A stretch of 52,275 nt of DNA from Candidatus Competibacter sp. (GCA_029624815.1 JARSSH010000058.1:1-52275), one strand, 5' to 3'. Shown: positions 24,714-33,212, counted from the first letter of the stretch. A program made the numbers and translations. The notes: generated by a model from the letters alone, not told the origin.

Positions 24714-27038
24714 TCATGCGATCCCCAGCAACCGCGCCGCCACCGGCAGCACCCGATCCGCCCGCGCCACATCCACCTCGGTTTCGGAGGCGATAGCGGT
24801 TCGCTTCACTCCACCGCGCCTGACCCGTTCGCCGATCTGGCGCCGTTCGGGCGCGGGGAAGCCAGCGAAAGTACGGCGCAACAGCGGCAACAAGGGGGTG
24901 AACGCCTCGCCGGGCAGCTCGCTGACCCAAGCGTCCAGAATCCCCCACAACGCCTCGTTATGCAGCAGCAACAGCCCGCTGCCGTGCAGAAAGCCTTCCA
25001 GCCAAGCCGCTGCCTGGATCGGCTCGCCGGTCAGGGACAGCGCCAAGCCCATGCGCCGGGCTGTCTCCGGCGGCGGCAGCGCGCCCTGCTCGAACAGCAG
25101 CCGGCAGGCGTAGCCGGCCAGTAGCCCGTGCAATCCGGACTGATCGGACAGTTTCGCCAGCGCGCCCTGCCAAATGGCGGTCTGTTCCGGATTCCGCAAC
25201 AGACCCATGACGGTGTTCGTCGCCCGCAATCGGTCAAACATCGCCTGCGCGGCTTCATCGTCCAGCGAACCGCACGCGGACGGGAGGCCGATGGCGATGC
25301 GGGCGATCAGTCCATCCACCACATGCCCGACCAGTCCGGCATCGGTCTGGCGAACGTTGCCGTAGCGCAGCACCCGCGCCAGCGGCGGCAGGCTGTCCAT
25401 TAGATGCGGGATGTCGCTGGTCAGCGCGGCGACGTTTTGCAGCCGCTCCATCACCTCGCCGATGGCGTCCGGCAATTCGGCCAGCAGAGTTTGCTCGACC
25501 AGATCGGTCAATTCACTCAACTGTTCGCCGTGTTGAGCTTTGTCCCGGGCGCGGGCGGTGGCGGCATCCAGCACGGCGTTGCCCCACAGGTTGGCTTCGA
25601 TCACCGCAACCGCCAGTTCCGGTTGCCATCGCAACCGCCAGTGCTCCTTGAAGGTGCCCTTGCCGCTGGCGCGCTCGGCCCGGCCCCAAGGGATATCGAG
25701 CAGGTTGAGCCGATGCAGCAGTTGACTGCGTTCCAGATCGTTCGGCTTGCGCAGATCGAGCTCCAGCAGGCGCTGACCCGCTTCCGGTGGCAGCCGCAGC
25801 CGCTTCTGCTGGCGCTGTAGATCCTGCTGCAAGGGCAGCATCGACGTGCCGTCGGGTACTTCGCCCAGCCGCTCGCCGAGGATCAGTTGTTCCTCGATCA
25901 GCCGCAGCGGCGCGGTCTCCCCGTGGCAGAGCACGGCCAGGGCCGCCTCGTTCAACTCCTCCAGCGTCGGTCGGGGCCGCTCGCGCAGGGCGGCCAGCGC
26001 CTCGGCCAGCCGCGCCGCCTCGATCACGCTGGCGGTGGACGCGATCAGATCGTGTTCGCGCAGCAGTTGAGCGATGCGCGCCAGCCAGCGGGTGGTCGGT
26101 TCGCCGGCGCTGTCCCACAGATGCTGATAGAACCCCGGCGCCTCAACCCCCGCGCCGTAGCCGCTGGCGTGGGTCAGTCGGCCGTGAGTCCACGGCACCC
26201 AGGTCGCGGCCAGTTTGCGCTTGGGCAAGCCCTTGAGTCGGGCGTTGTCCTCGCGGGCCGGCGGCACGTCGCTCAGGGCGGGGACGTGCCAAGCGCCGCA
26301 GATGACGGCGATGCGTTCGAATCCCTCCTTGCGCGCCGCGCGCAATTGGACCCGCATTGCCGCCTCGCGCCGCTGCTCCGCTTCTTCCGGCGGCGATTGC
26401 GCGTCGGCCTCGGCCCGCAGCGTCGCCATCAACTCCCGAATCGCCTGGAACAGCTCGCGGCTGTCCTGACGTTGCTCGACCAGATGTTCCCACCAGCGCT
26501 CGCCGTCGCCGTAACCGGCCGCTTCGGCGACCCAGCGCAACGGATCGCGGCGAAGATCGGGCAGGGTGGACGTTTCATCCTCATCCTCATCCTCATCCTC
26601 ATCCGAATCCCGGTCCTCCTCCGTGGGGTTGACCGCCGGGGGTTCGCTGGAATCGGCATCGGCGGCGGCCTCGTCCACCGGTCCGACCGGTTCCGTCGTC
26701 GTTTCCGCTTCGATTTCCAGCGCCAGGCGGATCGCCTGCGGCAAATCCATGAGGCGCACCGGGATGGCGTGTTGCAGACCGTGGCGGATCGCCTGCCATT
26801 CCGGGGAAAATTCGGCGAAGGGATAGTAGACGGCGCGGCGCGGTTCGGCGGGATCGTACAGCAGCAGCGCCACCGGTGGCTTCATGCCGGGGTCGGCGGC
26901 CAGCGGCAGCACCTCCTGGGCGTCGGGCGGGCCTTCGACCAGGATTAAATCCGGCTGTAATTCCGCCAGCGCCTTGAGCACGCTGCGCGCCGAGCCGGGT
27001 CCGTGGTGGCGAATGCCGAAAATCGCGGGTTCGCTCAT
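24714..27038 (-). CDS. DUF5682 family protein, partner of MoxR ATPase
   Basis: This ~774-residue protein begins IFGIRHHGPGSARSVLKAL, continues with LILVEGPPDAQEVLPLA, and later has IAVICGAWHVPAL. These are the features of the DUF5682 (E. coli YehM-like) family. An acidic low-complexity loop (about residues 145-160) rests on a hexanucleotide repeat. The C-terminal two thirds is helical and leucine-rich, suggesting a repeat scaffold. In other genomes these proteins go with a MoxR ATPase, a VWA protein and a SWIM zinc-finger protein. Here only the MoxR gene is adjacent, its stop lying 8 bases before this ATG. A GTG at 27047 is an alternative start. Biochemical function is unknown. Confidence 0.85.
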   Translation of the reverse strand: MSEPAIFGIRHHGPGSARSVLKALAELQPDLILVEGPPDAQEVLPLAADPGMKPPVALLLYDPAEPRRAVYYPFAEFSPEWQAIRHGLQHAIPVRLMDLPQAIRLALEIEAETTTEPVGPVDEAAADADSSEPPAVNPTEEDRDSDEDEDEDEDETSTLPDLRRDPLRWVAEAAGYGDGERWWEHLVEQRQDSRELFQAIRELMATLRAEADAQSPPEEAEQRREAAMRVQLRAARKEGFERIAVICGAWHVPALSDVPPAREDNARLKGLPKRKLAATWVPWTHGRLTHASGYGAGVEAPGFYQHLWDSAGEPTTRWLARIAQLLREHDLIASTASVIEAARLAEALAALRERPRPTLEELNEAALAVLCHGETAPLRLIEEQLILGERLGEVPDGTSMLPLQQDLQRQQKRLRLPPEAGQRLLELDLRKPNDLERSQLLHRLNLLDIPWGRAERASGKGTFKEHWRLRWQPELAVAVIEANLWGNAVLDAATARARDKAQHGEQLSELTDLVEQTLLAELPDAIGEVMERLQNVAALTSDIPHLMDSLPPLARVLRYGNVRQTDAGLVGHVVDGLIARIAIGLPSACGSLDDEAAQAMFDRLRATNTVMGLLRNPEQTAIWQGALAKLSDQSGLHGLLAGYACRLLFEQGALPPPETARRMGLALSLTGEPIQAAAWLEGFLHGSGLLLLHNEALWGILDAWVSELPGEAFTPLLPLLRRTFAGFPAPERRQIGERVRRGGVKRTAIASETEVDVARADRVLPVAARLLGIA
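26575..26604. repeat. Hexanucleotide microsatellite (TCATCC)x5
   Basis: Five perfect copies of TCATCC encode five Asp-Glu pairs on the minus strand, inside the DUF5682 gene. Changes in copy number would keep the reading frame and alter only the length of the acidic loop. Confidence 0.9.
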
Positions 27039-27046
27039 GGCCCACA

Positions 27047-28132
27047 CTACGAGACTTCGCGGCAGGCGCGGTAGAGATCCTTCCAGCCGTCGCGTTCCTT
27101 GACGATGGTTTCCAGATACTCGCGCCAGACGATGGCGTCCTGCACCGGATCCTTGATCACCGCGCCGATCAGGCTGGAAGCGAGATCGCCGGCCTGCAAG
27201 CGCCCGTCGCCGAAGTGCGCCGCCAGCGCCAAGCCGTTGTTCAGCACCGAAATCGCCTCGGCTACGCTCAGGGCGCCGCTGGGCGATTTCAGCTTGGCCT
27301 TGCCGTCCAGCGTCACCCCGGCGCGCAGTTCGCGGAAGATGGTCACCAACCGGCGGATTTCCTCCAGCGCCGGCGGTTCGGCCGGCAATTCCAGCGCCCG
27401 GCCCAGCGCGGCCACCCGCTGCCGGACGATCTCGACCTCCTCCTCCAAGGTATCCGGAGTCGGCAGCACCACGGTGTTGAAGCGCCGCTTCAAGGCACTG
27501 GACAGTTCGTTGACGCCCCGGTCGCGGTCGTTGGCGGTGGCGATGAGATTAAAGCCCTTCAACGCCTGCACTTCAGTATCCAGCTCGGGAATCGGCAGGG
27601 TCTTCTCGGACAGCACGGTGATCAGCGCATCCTGCACGTCGGAGGGGATGCGGGTCAGCTCCTCGATCCGGGCGATGCGGCCGGTTTGCATGGCGCGCAT
27701 CACCGGGCTGGGCACCAGCGCCGCCAGCGAGGGGCCTTCGGCCAGCAGGCGCGCATAGTTCCAGCCGTAGCGGATGGCGTCCTCGCCGGTGCCGGCGGTG
27801 CCCTGCACCAGCGCGGTGGAATCGCCGGAAATCGCCGCCGCCAGATGTTCCGACACCCAGGTCTTGGCGGTGCCAGGCACGCCCAGCAGCAGCAGGGCGC
27901 GATCGGTGGCCAGCGTGGCGACGGCGATTTCCATCAGCCGGCGGTTGCCCATGTATTTGGGGGTGACAACGAAGCCGTTGTCCAGCGCGCCGCCCAGCAG
28001 ATAAACCGTGACCACCTGTGGCGACAAATGCCAATTGGGCGGCCGGGGGCGCCGGTCGGTCTCGGCCAGAACGCGCAGTTCCTCGGCGAATTGCTGTTCC
28101 GCGTGTTCTCGTAGCAGGGTGCTCATACGCAT
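27047..28132 (-). CDS. MoxR-type AAA+ ATPase (YehL-like)
   Basis: This 361-residue AAA+ protein has Walker A GVPGTAKTW (about residues 84-92), a modified Walker B ARIEELTR typical of this MoxR branch, sensor 1 ATANDRDRG and an arginine-finger region LKRRFNTVVLP. MoxR ATPases remodel or activate partners, often VWA-domain proteins, with ATP. It heads a two-gene unit with the DUF5682 protein and matches the yehL-yehM order of E. coli. ATGs at 28132 and 28126 are both possible starts. A perfect 22-base dyad lies 73 bases upstream. Confidence 0.9.
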   Translation of the reverse strand: MRMSTLLREHAEQQFAEELRVLAETDRRPRPPNWHLSPQVVTVYLLGGALDNGFVVTPKYMGNRRLMEIAVATLATDRALLLLGVPGTAKTWVSEHLAAAISGDSTALVQGTAGTGEDAIRYGWNYARLLAEGPSLAALVPSPVMRAMQTGRIARIEELTRIPSDVQDALITVLSEKTLPIPELDTEVQALKGFNLIATANDRDRGVNELSSALKRRFNTVVLPTPDTLEEEVEIVRQRVAALGRALELPAEPPALEEIRRLVTIFRELRAGVTLDGKAKLKSPSGALSVAEAISVLNNGLALAAHFGDGRLQAGDLASSLIGAVIKDPVQDAIVWREYLETIVKERDGWKDLYRACREVS

Positions 28133-28204
28133 CGGGTTCCCGGCGGCGACTCGACCGCCCGCTGGTCGAAAGGATTAACGTCGAAAGAACCAACAGTGTG
28201 TAGT

Positions 28205-28226
28205 CTGTACAATAATTTTTGTACAG
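28205..28226. promoter_or_regulatory. Perfect dyad, candidate operator of the MoxR-DUF5682 unit
   Basis: CTGTACAA and TTGTACAG are perfect inverted copies around a 6-base AT spacer. The spacing (CTGT-N14-ACAG) does not fit a LexA box (N8). No T-run follows on either strand, so a terminator is unlikely. It is placed where a repressor could cover the MoxR promoter. Confidence 0.45.
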
Positions 28227-28370
28227 AAGGGAATATCGCCATTCTGCGTTGTCGGATTACCGACCCGACTCTACTCGCCAAGAAGCTATCCGGTACAAGA
28301 CTCGCTCTTTAGAGCATTGGTCGCAAGTTACGAAATTTCAAAGCTTGTGAATCCCCTACATAGCGCGATT

Positions 28371-28451
28371 GGCCTGGCCCCGTACCGGCGGCGCTGGCGA
28401 ATTGAGGACGCCCATGCCATCATCGTTAAGCGCTTGTTGGGATTGGCTTAG
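28371..28451 (+). pseudogene. IS4-family transposase remnant
   Basis: One frame reads PYRRRWRIEDAHAIIVKRLL followed by GLA and a stop. The Y-(2)-R-(3)-E type signature (YRRRWRIED) and the VKRLLGL segment are typical of the C-terminal catalytic region of IS4-family DDE transposases. Only about 26 residues survive, and nothing upstream or downstream continues the match. I see no terminal inverted repeats that I can assign. Confidence 0.65.
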
Positions 28452-28630
28452 TAAAGGTTGCGTTGCGGCCGGACCTGTGTGACCGATGGCGATGGCGGCT
28501 TCCTTGCCGCCGATGTTCGCTGACTGACCGGTTGCGCCTTTCTAATCTTCCTTGGCCATGATGAAGAGCCGTAGGGCTTGTTTTTGTCCTTCCGATGGGT
28601 GGCGCCAAGATACCGCGGCTAGGCTAGCGA

Positions 28631-29260
28631 TCACTCTTGCTTGTTTTCGAACCACGGACCGGGGCCGGCGGTGGGTTCGACCATCACGGCCAGTTCCTGG
28701 GTATAGGTGGCCCGTACTTGATCGCCCTTCTTCAGATCCTTGATGTCCATGTCGGCCGGGATTTTCAGAGTTACGTGATGGACCGCGCCCTGGATCAGAA
28801 CCGTGCGTTTCGCCTGATCGACGGCGAGGACCGTGCCAACCATCTGCACTTTCTCTTCGACTACGCCGGCCGGCATCGCCCCCGCCGGCGCGCGGCCGGC
28901 GCTGACGGTGACCAGCCGGGCGTTGATGCCCGTGCCCTTGACGACCTCAAGATCCACGGCCAAGGCTTGGCGGTAGGTTGCCTTGACCGTGTCGCCAGCC
29001 TTCACCTGCGCCAGGTTGCGCACCTCGTCGCCGACATGAATGGTGAAGGGTTTGCCGTCTTCGCTCTTCAGGGTGAGCGTCCGGCGCCTCTGATTCACTT
29101 CCAGCACCCTGGCGGTGGCGGTCATCTTCTCGCCAACCTCCATGGCATCGGCAATCGCCGCCATGGTCGGCGCGGCGGCCGGAGCCTTGTCCTGCGCCAT
29201 CGCGGTGGCGGTCAGCAGGCTGGCGGCGGCCAGAGCGGTCAAGGTCATGACTTTCTTCAT
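28631..29260 (-). CDS. Secreted protein with two tandem OB-like repeats
   Basis: This 209-residue protein has a signal peptide (KKVMTLTALAAASLLTATAM, cleavage likely after AMA). Two related domains of about 60 residues follow: one at about 45-105 (ARVLEVNQRRRTLTLKSEDG, VKAGDTVKATYRQALAVDL) and one at about 140-195 (GTVLAVDQAKRTVLIQ, LKKGDQVRATYTQELAVMV). The repeated pattern of a conversion strand, a GD turn and an ATYxxxLAV strand suggests a small beta-barrel. It is periplasmic or outer-membrane associated. The start is ATG 29260 with GAGGA upstream. It ends a three-gene secreted cluster. Confidence 0.8.
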   Translation of the reverse strand: MKKVMTLTALAAASLLTATAMAQDKAPAAAPTMAAIADAMEVGEKMTATARVLEVNQRRRTLTLKSEDGKPFTIHVGDEVRNLAQVKAGDTVKATYRQALAVDLEVVKGTGINARLVTVSAGRAPAGAMPAGVVEEKVQMVGTVLAVDQAKRTVLIQGAVHHVTLKIPADMDIKDLKKGDQVRATYTQELAVMVEPTAGPGPWFENKQE

Positions 29261-29298
29261 GCTGCATTCCTCAAGGTTTAGGTTTGGGGTGGCTTGGG

Positions 29299-29883
29299 TC
29301 AAAACGGGTTGGCCACGACGGTGTAGTACACGCCGTTGCCGCCGAAATGCGGCTGGTAGTAACTGCTGCCGCAGTTGTAGTAGGTAATGCCGTTGGCGTT
29401 GACGCTGGAGCAGCCGCTGCCAGGCAGGGCCATGACTTCGGTGCCGATGGCGGGGCCGGTGACATACACCGGCTGTTGCACCACCACCGTCGGACTGCTG
29501 GCCGCCGAGCCGATGGCCGCGCCAGCAGCCAGCCCCACTACACCGGCGGCGGCGACCGCGCCGGCGCTGTAGCCGCTGCAACCCCAGCAACCGCCGGCCG
29601 CATACCCCGGATGATAATAGGCGCCGCCGCCATAGCCAGCGTGATAAGCGCCGCCGTAGCCGACGTGAGTCACCCCGCCGTAGCCAACGTGGGTCACCCC
29701 GCCGTAGCCGGCGTGATAGGCGCCGCCAAAGCCGCCACCGCCGTAACCGGCGTGATGCCAGGAGGTGAACCCGCCCGCCCCAGCGTGAAAGCCGCCGCCA
29801 AAGCCGCCGCCGCGCCAGGCGTTGGCCTGCAACGGCAGGATCGACAGTCCGGCTATTCCGAGTATCAATAGATGTTTACGCAT
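29299..29883 (-). CDS. Secreted glycine/tyrosine/histidine-rich repeat protein
   Basis: This 194-residue protein has a signal peptide (RKHLLILGIAGLSILPLQAN) and a Gly/His/Tyr-rich repeat region (about residues 25-95) built on eight-residue units such as YGGVTHVG. A small-residue hydrophobic stretch follows (AAAGVVGLAAGAAIGSAAS, possibly a glycine-zipper). The C-terminal domain contains the cysteine pair of SGCSSVNANGITYYNCGSSY and ends in NPF. A surface or periplasmic structural role is plausible but unproven. ATG 29883 has GGAGG eight bases upstream. It starts 20 bases after the DUF2092 gene. Confidence 0.8.
   Translation of the reverse strand: MRKHLLILGIAGLSILPLQANAWRGGGFGGGFHAGAGGFTSWHHAGYGGGGFGGAYHAGYGGVTHVGYGGVTHVGYGGAYHAGYGGGAYYHPGYAAGGCWGCSGYSAGAVAAAGVVGLAAGAAIGSAASSPTVVVQQPVYVTGPAIGTEVMALPGSGCSSVNANGITYYNCGSSYYQPHFGGNGVYYTVVANPF
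29631..29726. repeat. Four 24-bp tandem repeats in the glycine-rich gene
   Basis: Four units beginning CRTAGCC are spaced exactly 24 bases apart. They encode eight-residue repeats (YGGAYHAG or YGGVTHVG). The middle two units differ at only a few bases, which suggests recent duplication. Confidence 0.8.
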
Positions 29884-29903
29884 GGGTGTCGCCTCCAAAG
29901 TCG

Positions 29904-30710
29904 TTATCGGCCCGCCCCGGTCAGGGCGCGGAAATCCATCGCTTGAGCGCCTTCGGGTTTGGCAAAGGTGAAAAGTTTGTCCGGGAGTTTCGGTGTGAGC
30001 TTCCAGTCATGGAATTCCACCGTGAAGCGGGGGGCGCCTTGCACATCGAGCAAGGCGCCGGCGATCAGGCAGGGTAGATCGGTCTTGGCGTCGATCCAGA
30101 TTTCTCCCGCAATGCCCGGCGCGGCGAGCGCCACATGTTCGCAGCGGGCGCCGCGAATAACCGAGTAGCCGGCGTAGAAAGCGCTGGTTATATCCTTGGT
30201 CAGGATCGCGTAGGGGTCGCTGTGGAGTATGTCTTCGAACGGCAGCAGGATGCCGGCCGTTTTGGCGGCGAACGCCGGCAACTCGTCGAGAGTCTTGGGT
30301 GCGTCCATCGTGGCGTAGAGTTTGTGGGTCGGCTCGTAGGCGGTCATCTTTTCGCCATTGAAGTAGAAATCGAACGGCGGAGCGTCGCCGCGAATCTCGG
30401 CGCTGAGTTTATTGGGCCGCTTCACCGCCACCACCGATTCGGTGAAGAAGGTCAGGAACTGCCCGGTACCGCCCGGTGCTTCCGTCGAACCGCGGGTACG
30501 CACCACGAATTCCGGGGTGGCGGCCAGCTTGGCGCTCATCTTCTTCAATAAATCGAGCGCGCCCTGCTCCATGACCTGGGCGGGCGTGGCGGGGGTTGCC
30601 GCCGCTTCCTTCTCGGGCGTCGGAGTCTTCTCCTGGCTAAAGGCCGTGCCCAAGATTAACGGGAATAACAAGGCGAACGTCAGGGCGTTTCGCCAGAGTT
30701 TAAGCTGCAT
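29904..30710 (-). CDS. DUF2092 family secreted protein
   Basis: This 268-residue protein has a signal peptide (about residues 1-26, ending at TAFSQE) and the DUF2092 body: ALDLLKKMSAKLAATPEF, VKRPNKLSAEIRGD, FYFNGEKMTAYEP and AYEP/KLYATM-type strands. The segment EIWIDAKTDLPCLIAG resembles the lipid-binding half-barrel of LolA/LppX-like proteins. The family is periplasmic and uncharacterised. GGAG lies eight bases before the ATG. It is the first gene of a secreted trio with the glycine-rich and two-repeat proteins. Confidence 0.87.
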   Translation of the reverse strand: MQLKLWRNALTFALLFPLILGTAFSQEKTPTPEKEAAATPATPAQVMEQGALDLLKKMSAKLAATPEFVVRTRGSTEAPGGTGQFLTFFTESVVAVKRPNKLSAEIRGDAPPFDFYFNGEKMTAYEPTHKLYATMDAPKTLDELPAFAAKTAGILLPFEDILHSDPYAILTKDITSAFYAGYSVIRGARCEHVALAAPGIAGEIWIDAKTDLPCLIAGALLDVQGAPRFTVEFHDWKLTPKLPDKLFTFAKPEGAQAMDFRALTGAGR

Positions 30711-31073
30711 GGGTGTTCTCCAAAGGGCTGATGAAGGAATCCTTACTTGAATAAAGACGGGTTAAGAATCTATAGGATAGATCGGGATTGGTGACCGTTA
30801 GTGAAACGTTGCGTTCGTTTGCTCCACGAAGCATCGAAAAAATGATGTTCGATGGGCATCTCGAATACTATCCGCGGTCTTGGCCAGGCTACTTGCGTAA
30901 CGGGGACGATGGCAAAAATCGGTTGTGGCGTTGACCGTTGACGAGGTGGATCGGTTCCGCGATGGAACCGACCGTCGGTTTATCCGGTAGGCGACCGCGC
31001 TGCGTTTCGGCGGCGCGGGGGCTTTGACGCCAATCCACGCGCCGCCGGTTACGCTCACCGGGAATATACACCG
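30711..31073. other. Gene-less stretch
   Basis: I see no convincing gene in these 363 bases. Small inverted repeats occur (TCGGTTCC/GGAACCGA at 30951-30971 and CATCGA/TCGATG at 30832-30854), but neither is followed by a T-run. The left end should hold the promoter of the DUF2092 gene. Confidence 0.5.
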
Positions 31074-32030
31074 TCAACTCACCACTCGCACCGGCGAACC
31101 GCTTAGAAAGCCGGCGATATTCTCCGCCAGTTGCCCGATCAGCCGCTGGCGCGATTCGCGACTACCCCAGGCGCAGTGCGGGGTAACGATCAGATTGGGG
31201 ATATCGGCCGCCAGTAGCGGGTTGTCCGCCGTGGGGGGTTCCAAACTCAGCACGTCCACGCCGGCCCCGCCCAACGCGCCCTGGCGCAAGGCATCGGCCA
31301 GCAGCGCCTCGTCCACCAGACCGCCGCGAGCGGTGTTGATCAGGATCGCGTCACGACGCATCAGCGCCAGTTCCCAAGCGCCGATCAGGCCACGGGTTTC
31401 CGGCGTCAGCGGACAATGCAGGCTGAGTACGTCTACTTGGGGCAGCAGGATCGGCAACGGTACTCGCCCCTCTTCTTCCTCCACCGCGCCGGGGCGCTGG
31501 GCAATCAGCACCCGCATCCCGAACGCCTCGGCTATTCGGGCCACGCCACGGCCCAGTTCGCCATGGCCGACGATGCCCAGGGTCTTGCCGGCTAGCTCCC
31601 GGATCGGGAAATCCAGCAGACAGAACTGGTCGGCCCGCTGCCAGCGACCCTCGCGCACCGCCCGGCGATAATCGGGCAAGCGGGTGACCAGCGCCAGCAG
31701 CAGCGCGAAAACATGCTGCACCACCGCTGGCGTGACATGGCCCCGGCAGTTGCACACGGTAACGCCTCGCGACGCCGCCGCCGCGCGATCGACGTTGTTG
31801 ACGCCGGTGGCGGCGATGCAAATCAGCCGCAATCGGGGAGCGCCGCGTAGCGCGGCGGCGTCCAACATCACCTTGTTGCTGACGACCACTTCGGCCTCGG
31901 CGATGCGCGTGGCCACCTGATCGGACGCAGTGACGGGGTAATAGCGCAGATCCGGCAGGATGCGGTCGAGGCCGCTAAAATCGAGATCGCCGCAATCGAG
32001 CGAATCCCGGTCGAGAAAAACTCCCAGCAT
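31074..32030 (-). CDS. D-2-hydroxyacid dehydrogenase (glycerate dehydrogenase-like)
   Basis: This 318-residue NAD-dependent dehydrogenase has the Rossmann motif LGIVGHGELGRGVA (about residues 148-161). Its catalytic triad regions are the NTARGGLVDE arginine, a glutamate in VDVLSLEPP, and the histidine in VTPHCAWGSRESRQR. The last motif is typical of HprA-like glycerate/hydroxypyruvate dehydrogenases. It reduces hydroxypyruvate or a related 2-oxo acid. ATG 32030 is preferred because GGGAG lies eight bases upstream; the frame is open to 32045. It is divergent from hemH. Confidence 0.9.
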   Translation of the reverse strand: MLGVFLDRDSLDCGDLDFSGLDRILPDLRYYPVTASDQVATRIAEAEVVVSNKVMLDAAALRGAPRLRLICIAATGVNNVDRAAAASRGVTVCNCRGHVTPAVVQHVFALLLALVTRLPDYRRAVREGRWQRADQFCLLDFPIRELAGKTLGIVGHGELGRGVARIAEAFGMRVLIAQRPGAVEEEEGRVPLPILLPQVDVLSLHCPLTPETRGLIGAWELALMRRDAILINTARGGLVDEALLADALRQGALGGAGVDVLSLEPPTADNPLLAADIPNLIVTPHCAWGSRESRQRLIGQLAENIAGFLSGSPVRVVS

Positions 32031-32102
32031 GGCGATGGCTCCCATGGACGATTCGCTTCATTATAACCGCCGAGACATCGAGGCACCGAGGCATGACGCA
32101 TC

Positions 32103-33212
32103 ATGAAGCAATCGATCCCTTCCACCGGCTTCTCCCACGACCAACCTACTTGCACCGGCGTGCTGCTGACCAATCTTGGCACCCCCGACGCCCCGACGCC
32201 CGCCGCCCTGCGCCGCTATCTGGCCGAATTCCTCTGGGATCCGCGGGTGGTGGAGCTGCCCCGGCCGCTGTGGTGGCTGATCCTGCACGGCATAATCCTG
32301 CGCATCCGTCCGGCCCGGTCCGCCCGTAAGTACCGGACCATCTGGACCGAGGACGGCTCGCCGCTGCTGGCGATCGGCCGCCGGCAGACCGCGGCGGTGG
32401 CGGCGGCGCTGCGCCAACAGTGCCTGGGTCCGGTACAGGTGGCGTTGGGGATGCGCTACGGGAATCCCTCCATCGCCTCGGCGCTGGCCGGACTCCGGGA
32501 CACCGGTGCGCGCCGGCTGTTGGTGCTGCCGCTATACCCGCAATACTCCGCCGCCACGGTCGCCTCGACCTTCGATGCGATTGCCGCCGAATTGCGGCGC
32601 TGGCGCTGGCTGCCGGATCTGCGACTGATCACCCACTACCACGACGATCCCGCCTATCTGGACGCGCTGGCCGCCAGCATTCGCGCCGCCCGCGCCGAAT
32701 GGCCCGGCGAACGGCTGCTGTTCTCCTTCCACGGCCTGCCCAAGCGCAACTTGCTGGCCGGCGATCCCTACCACTGCGAGTGCCACAAAACCGCCCGGCT
32801 GGTCGCCGAGCGGCTGGGCTTGCACGAGGATCGGTGGGCGGTGGCGTTTCAGTCGCGCTTCGGCCGCGCCGAATGGCTGCGGCCCTACACCAGCGAGCTG
32901 CTGGCCGCCTGGGCGCGGGCTGGCGTCAAACGCGCGGACGTGGTCTGCCCCGGTTTCGCCGCCGATTGCCTGGAGACACTGGAAGAAATCGCCCTCGAAA
33001 ACCGGGAGGCGTTTCTGTCGGCCGGCGGTGAGCACTACCGCTACATCCCGGCCCTAAACGACGCGCCGGCCCATATCGAAGCGCTGGCCCGACTGATCGT
33101 CCGGCACGCCGCCGGCTGGCCGGAATTCGACGCCGGCTACGATCCGACCGCCGCCGCCGTCGAACGGACTGCCCGACAGGCCCGCGCCCGCGCCTTGGGC
33201 GCGAGCGCCTGA
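32103..33212 (+). CDS. hemH: Ferrochelatase
   Basis: This 369-residue protein matches ferrochelatase throughout. It has GVLLTNLGTPDAPTP at the N-terminus, LLVLPLYPQYSAATVAS, the catalytic histidine in LLFSFHGLPKRNLL, FQSRFGRAEWLRPYT, and the glutamate region VVCPGFAADCLETLEEI. It inserts Fe2+ into protoporphyrin IX as the last step of haem synthesis, and is soluble or peripheral to the membrane. It is first in a plus-strand series reaching to yqhA. Confidence 0.96.
   Translation: MKQSIPSTGFSHDQPTCTGVLLTNLGTPDAPTPAALRRYLAEFLWDPRVVELPRPLWWLILHGIILRIRPARSARKYRTIWTEDGSPLLAIGRRQTAAVAAALRQQCLGPVQVALGMRYGNPSIASALAGLRDTGARRLLVLPLYPQYSAATVASTFDAIAAELRRWRWLPDLRLITHYHDDPAYLDALAASIRAARAEWPGERLLFSFHGLPKRNLLAGDPYHCECHKTARLVAERLGLHEDRWAVAFQSRFGRAEWLRPYTSELLAAWARAGVKRADVVCPGFAADCLETLEEIALENREAFLSAGGEHYRYIPALNDAPAHIEALARLIVRHAAGWPEFDAGYDPTAAAVERTARQARARALGASA

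Larger units (their letters stand above)
28133..28630. other. Gene-less stretch with dyad and transposase remnant
   Basis: These 498 bases hold no intact gene. They contain a perfect inverted repeat (28205-28226) and a short IS4-type transposase fragment (28371-28451). The rest, with lower GC content than its surroundings, looks like decayed DNA. Confidence 0.6.

Noticed and set aside
28205-28226. LexA (SOS) box
   Set aside because: CTGT and ACAG are present, but the spacing is 14 bases rather than the 8 of gammaproteobacterial LexA sites.
30951-30971. TCGGTTCC/GGAACCGA hairpin as terminator or small RNA
   Set aside because: There is no T-run, no promoter I can identify and no adjoining gene end on that side.
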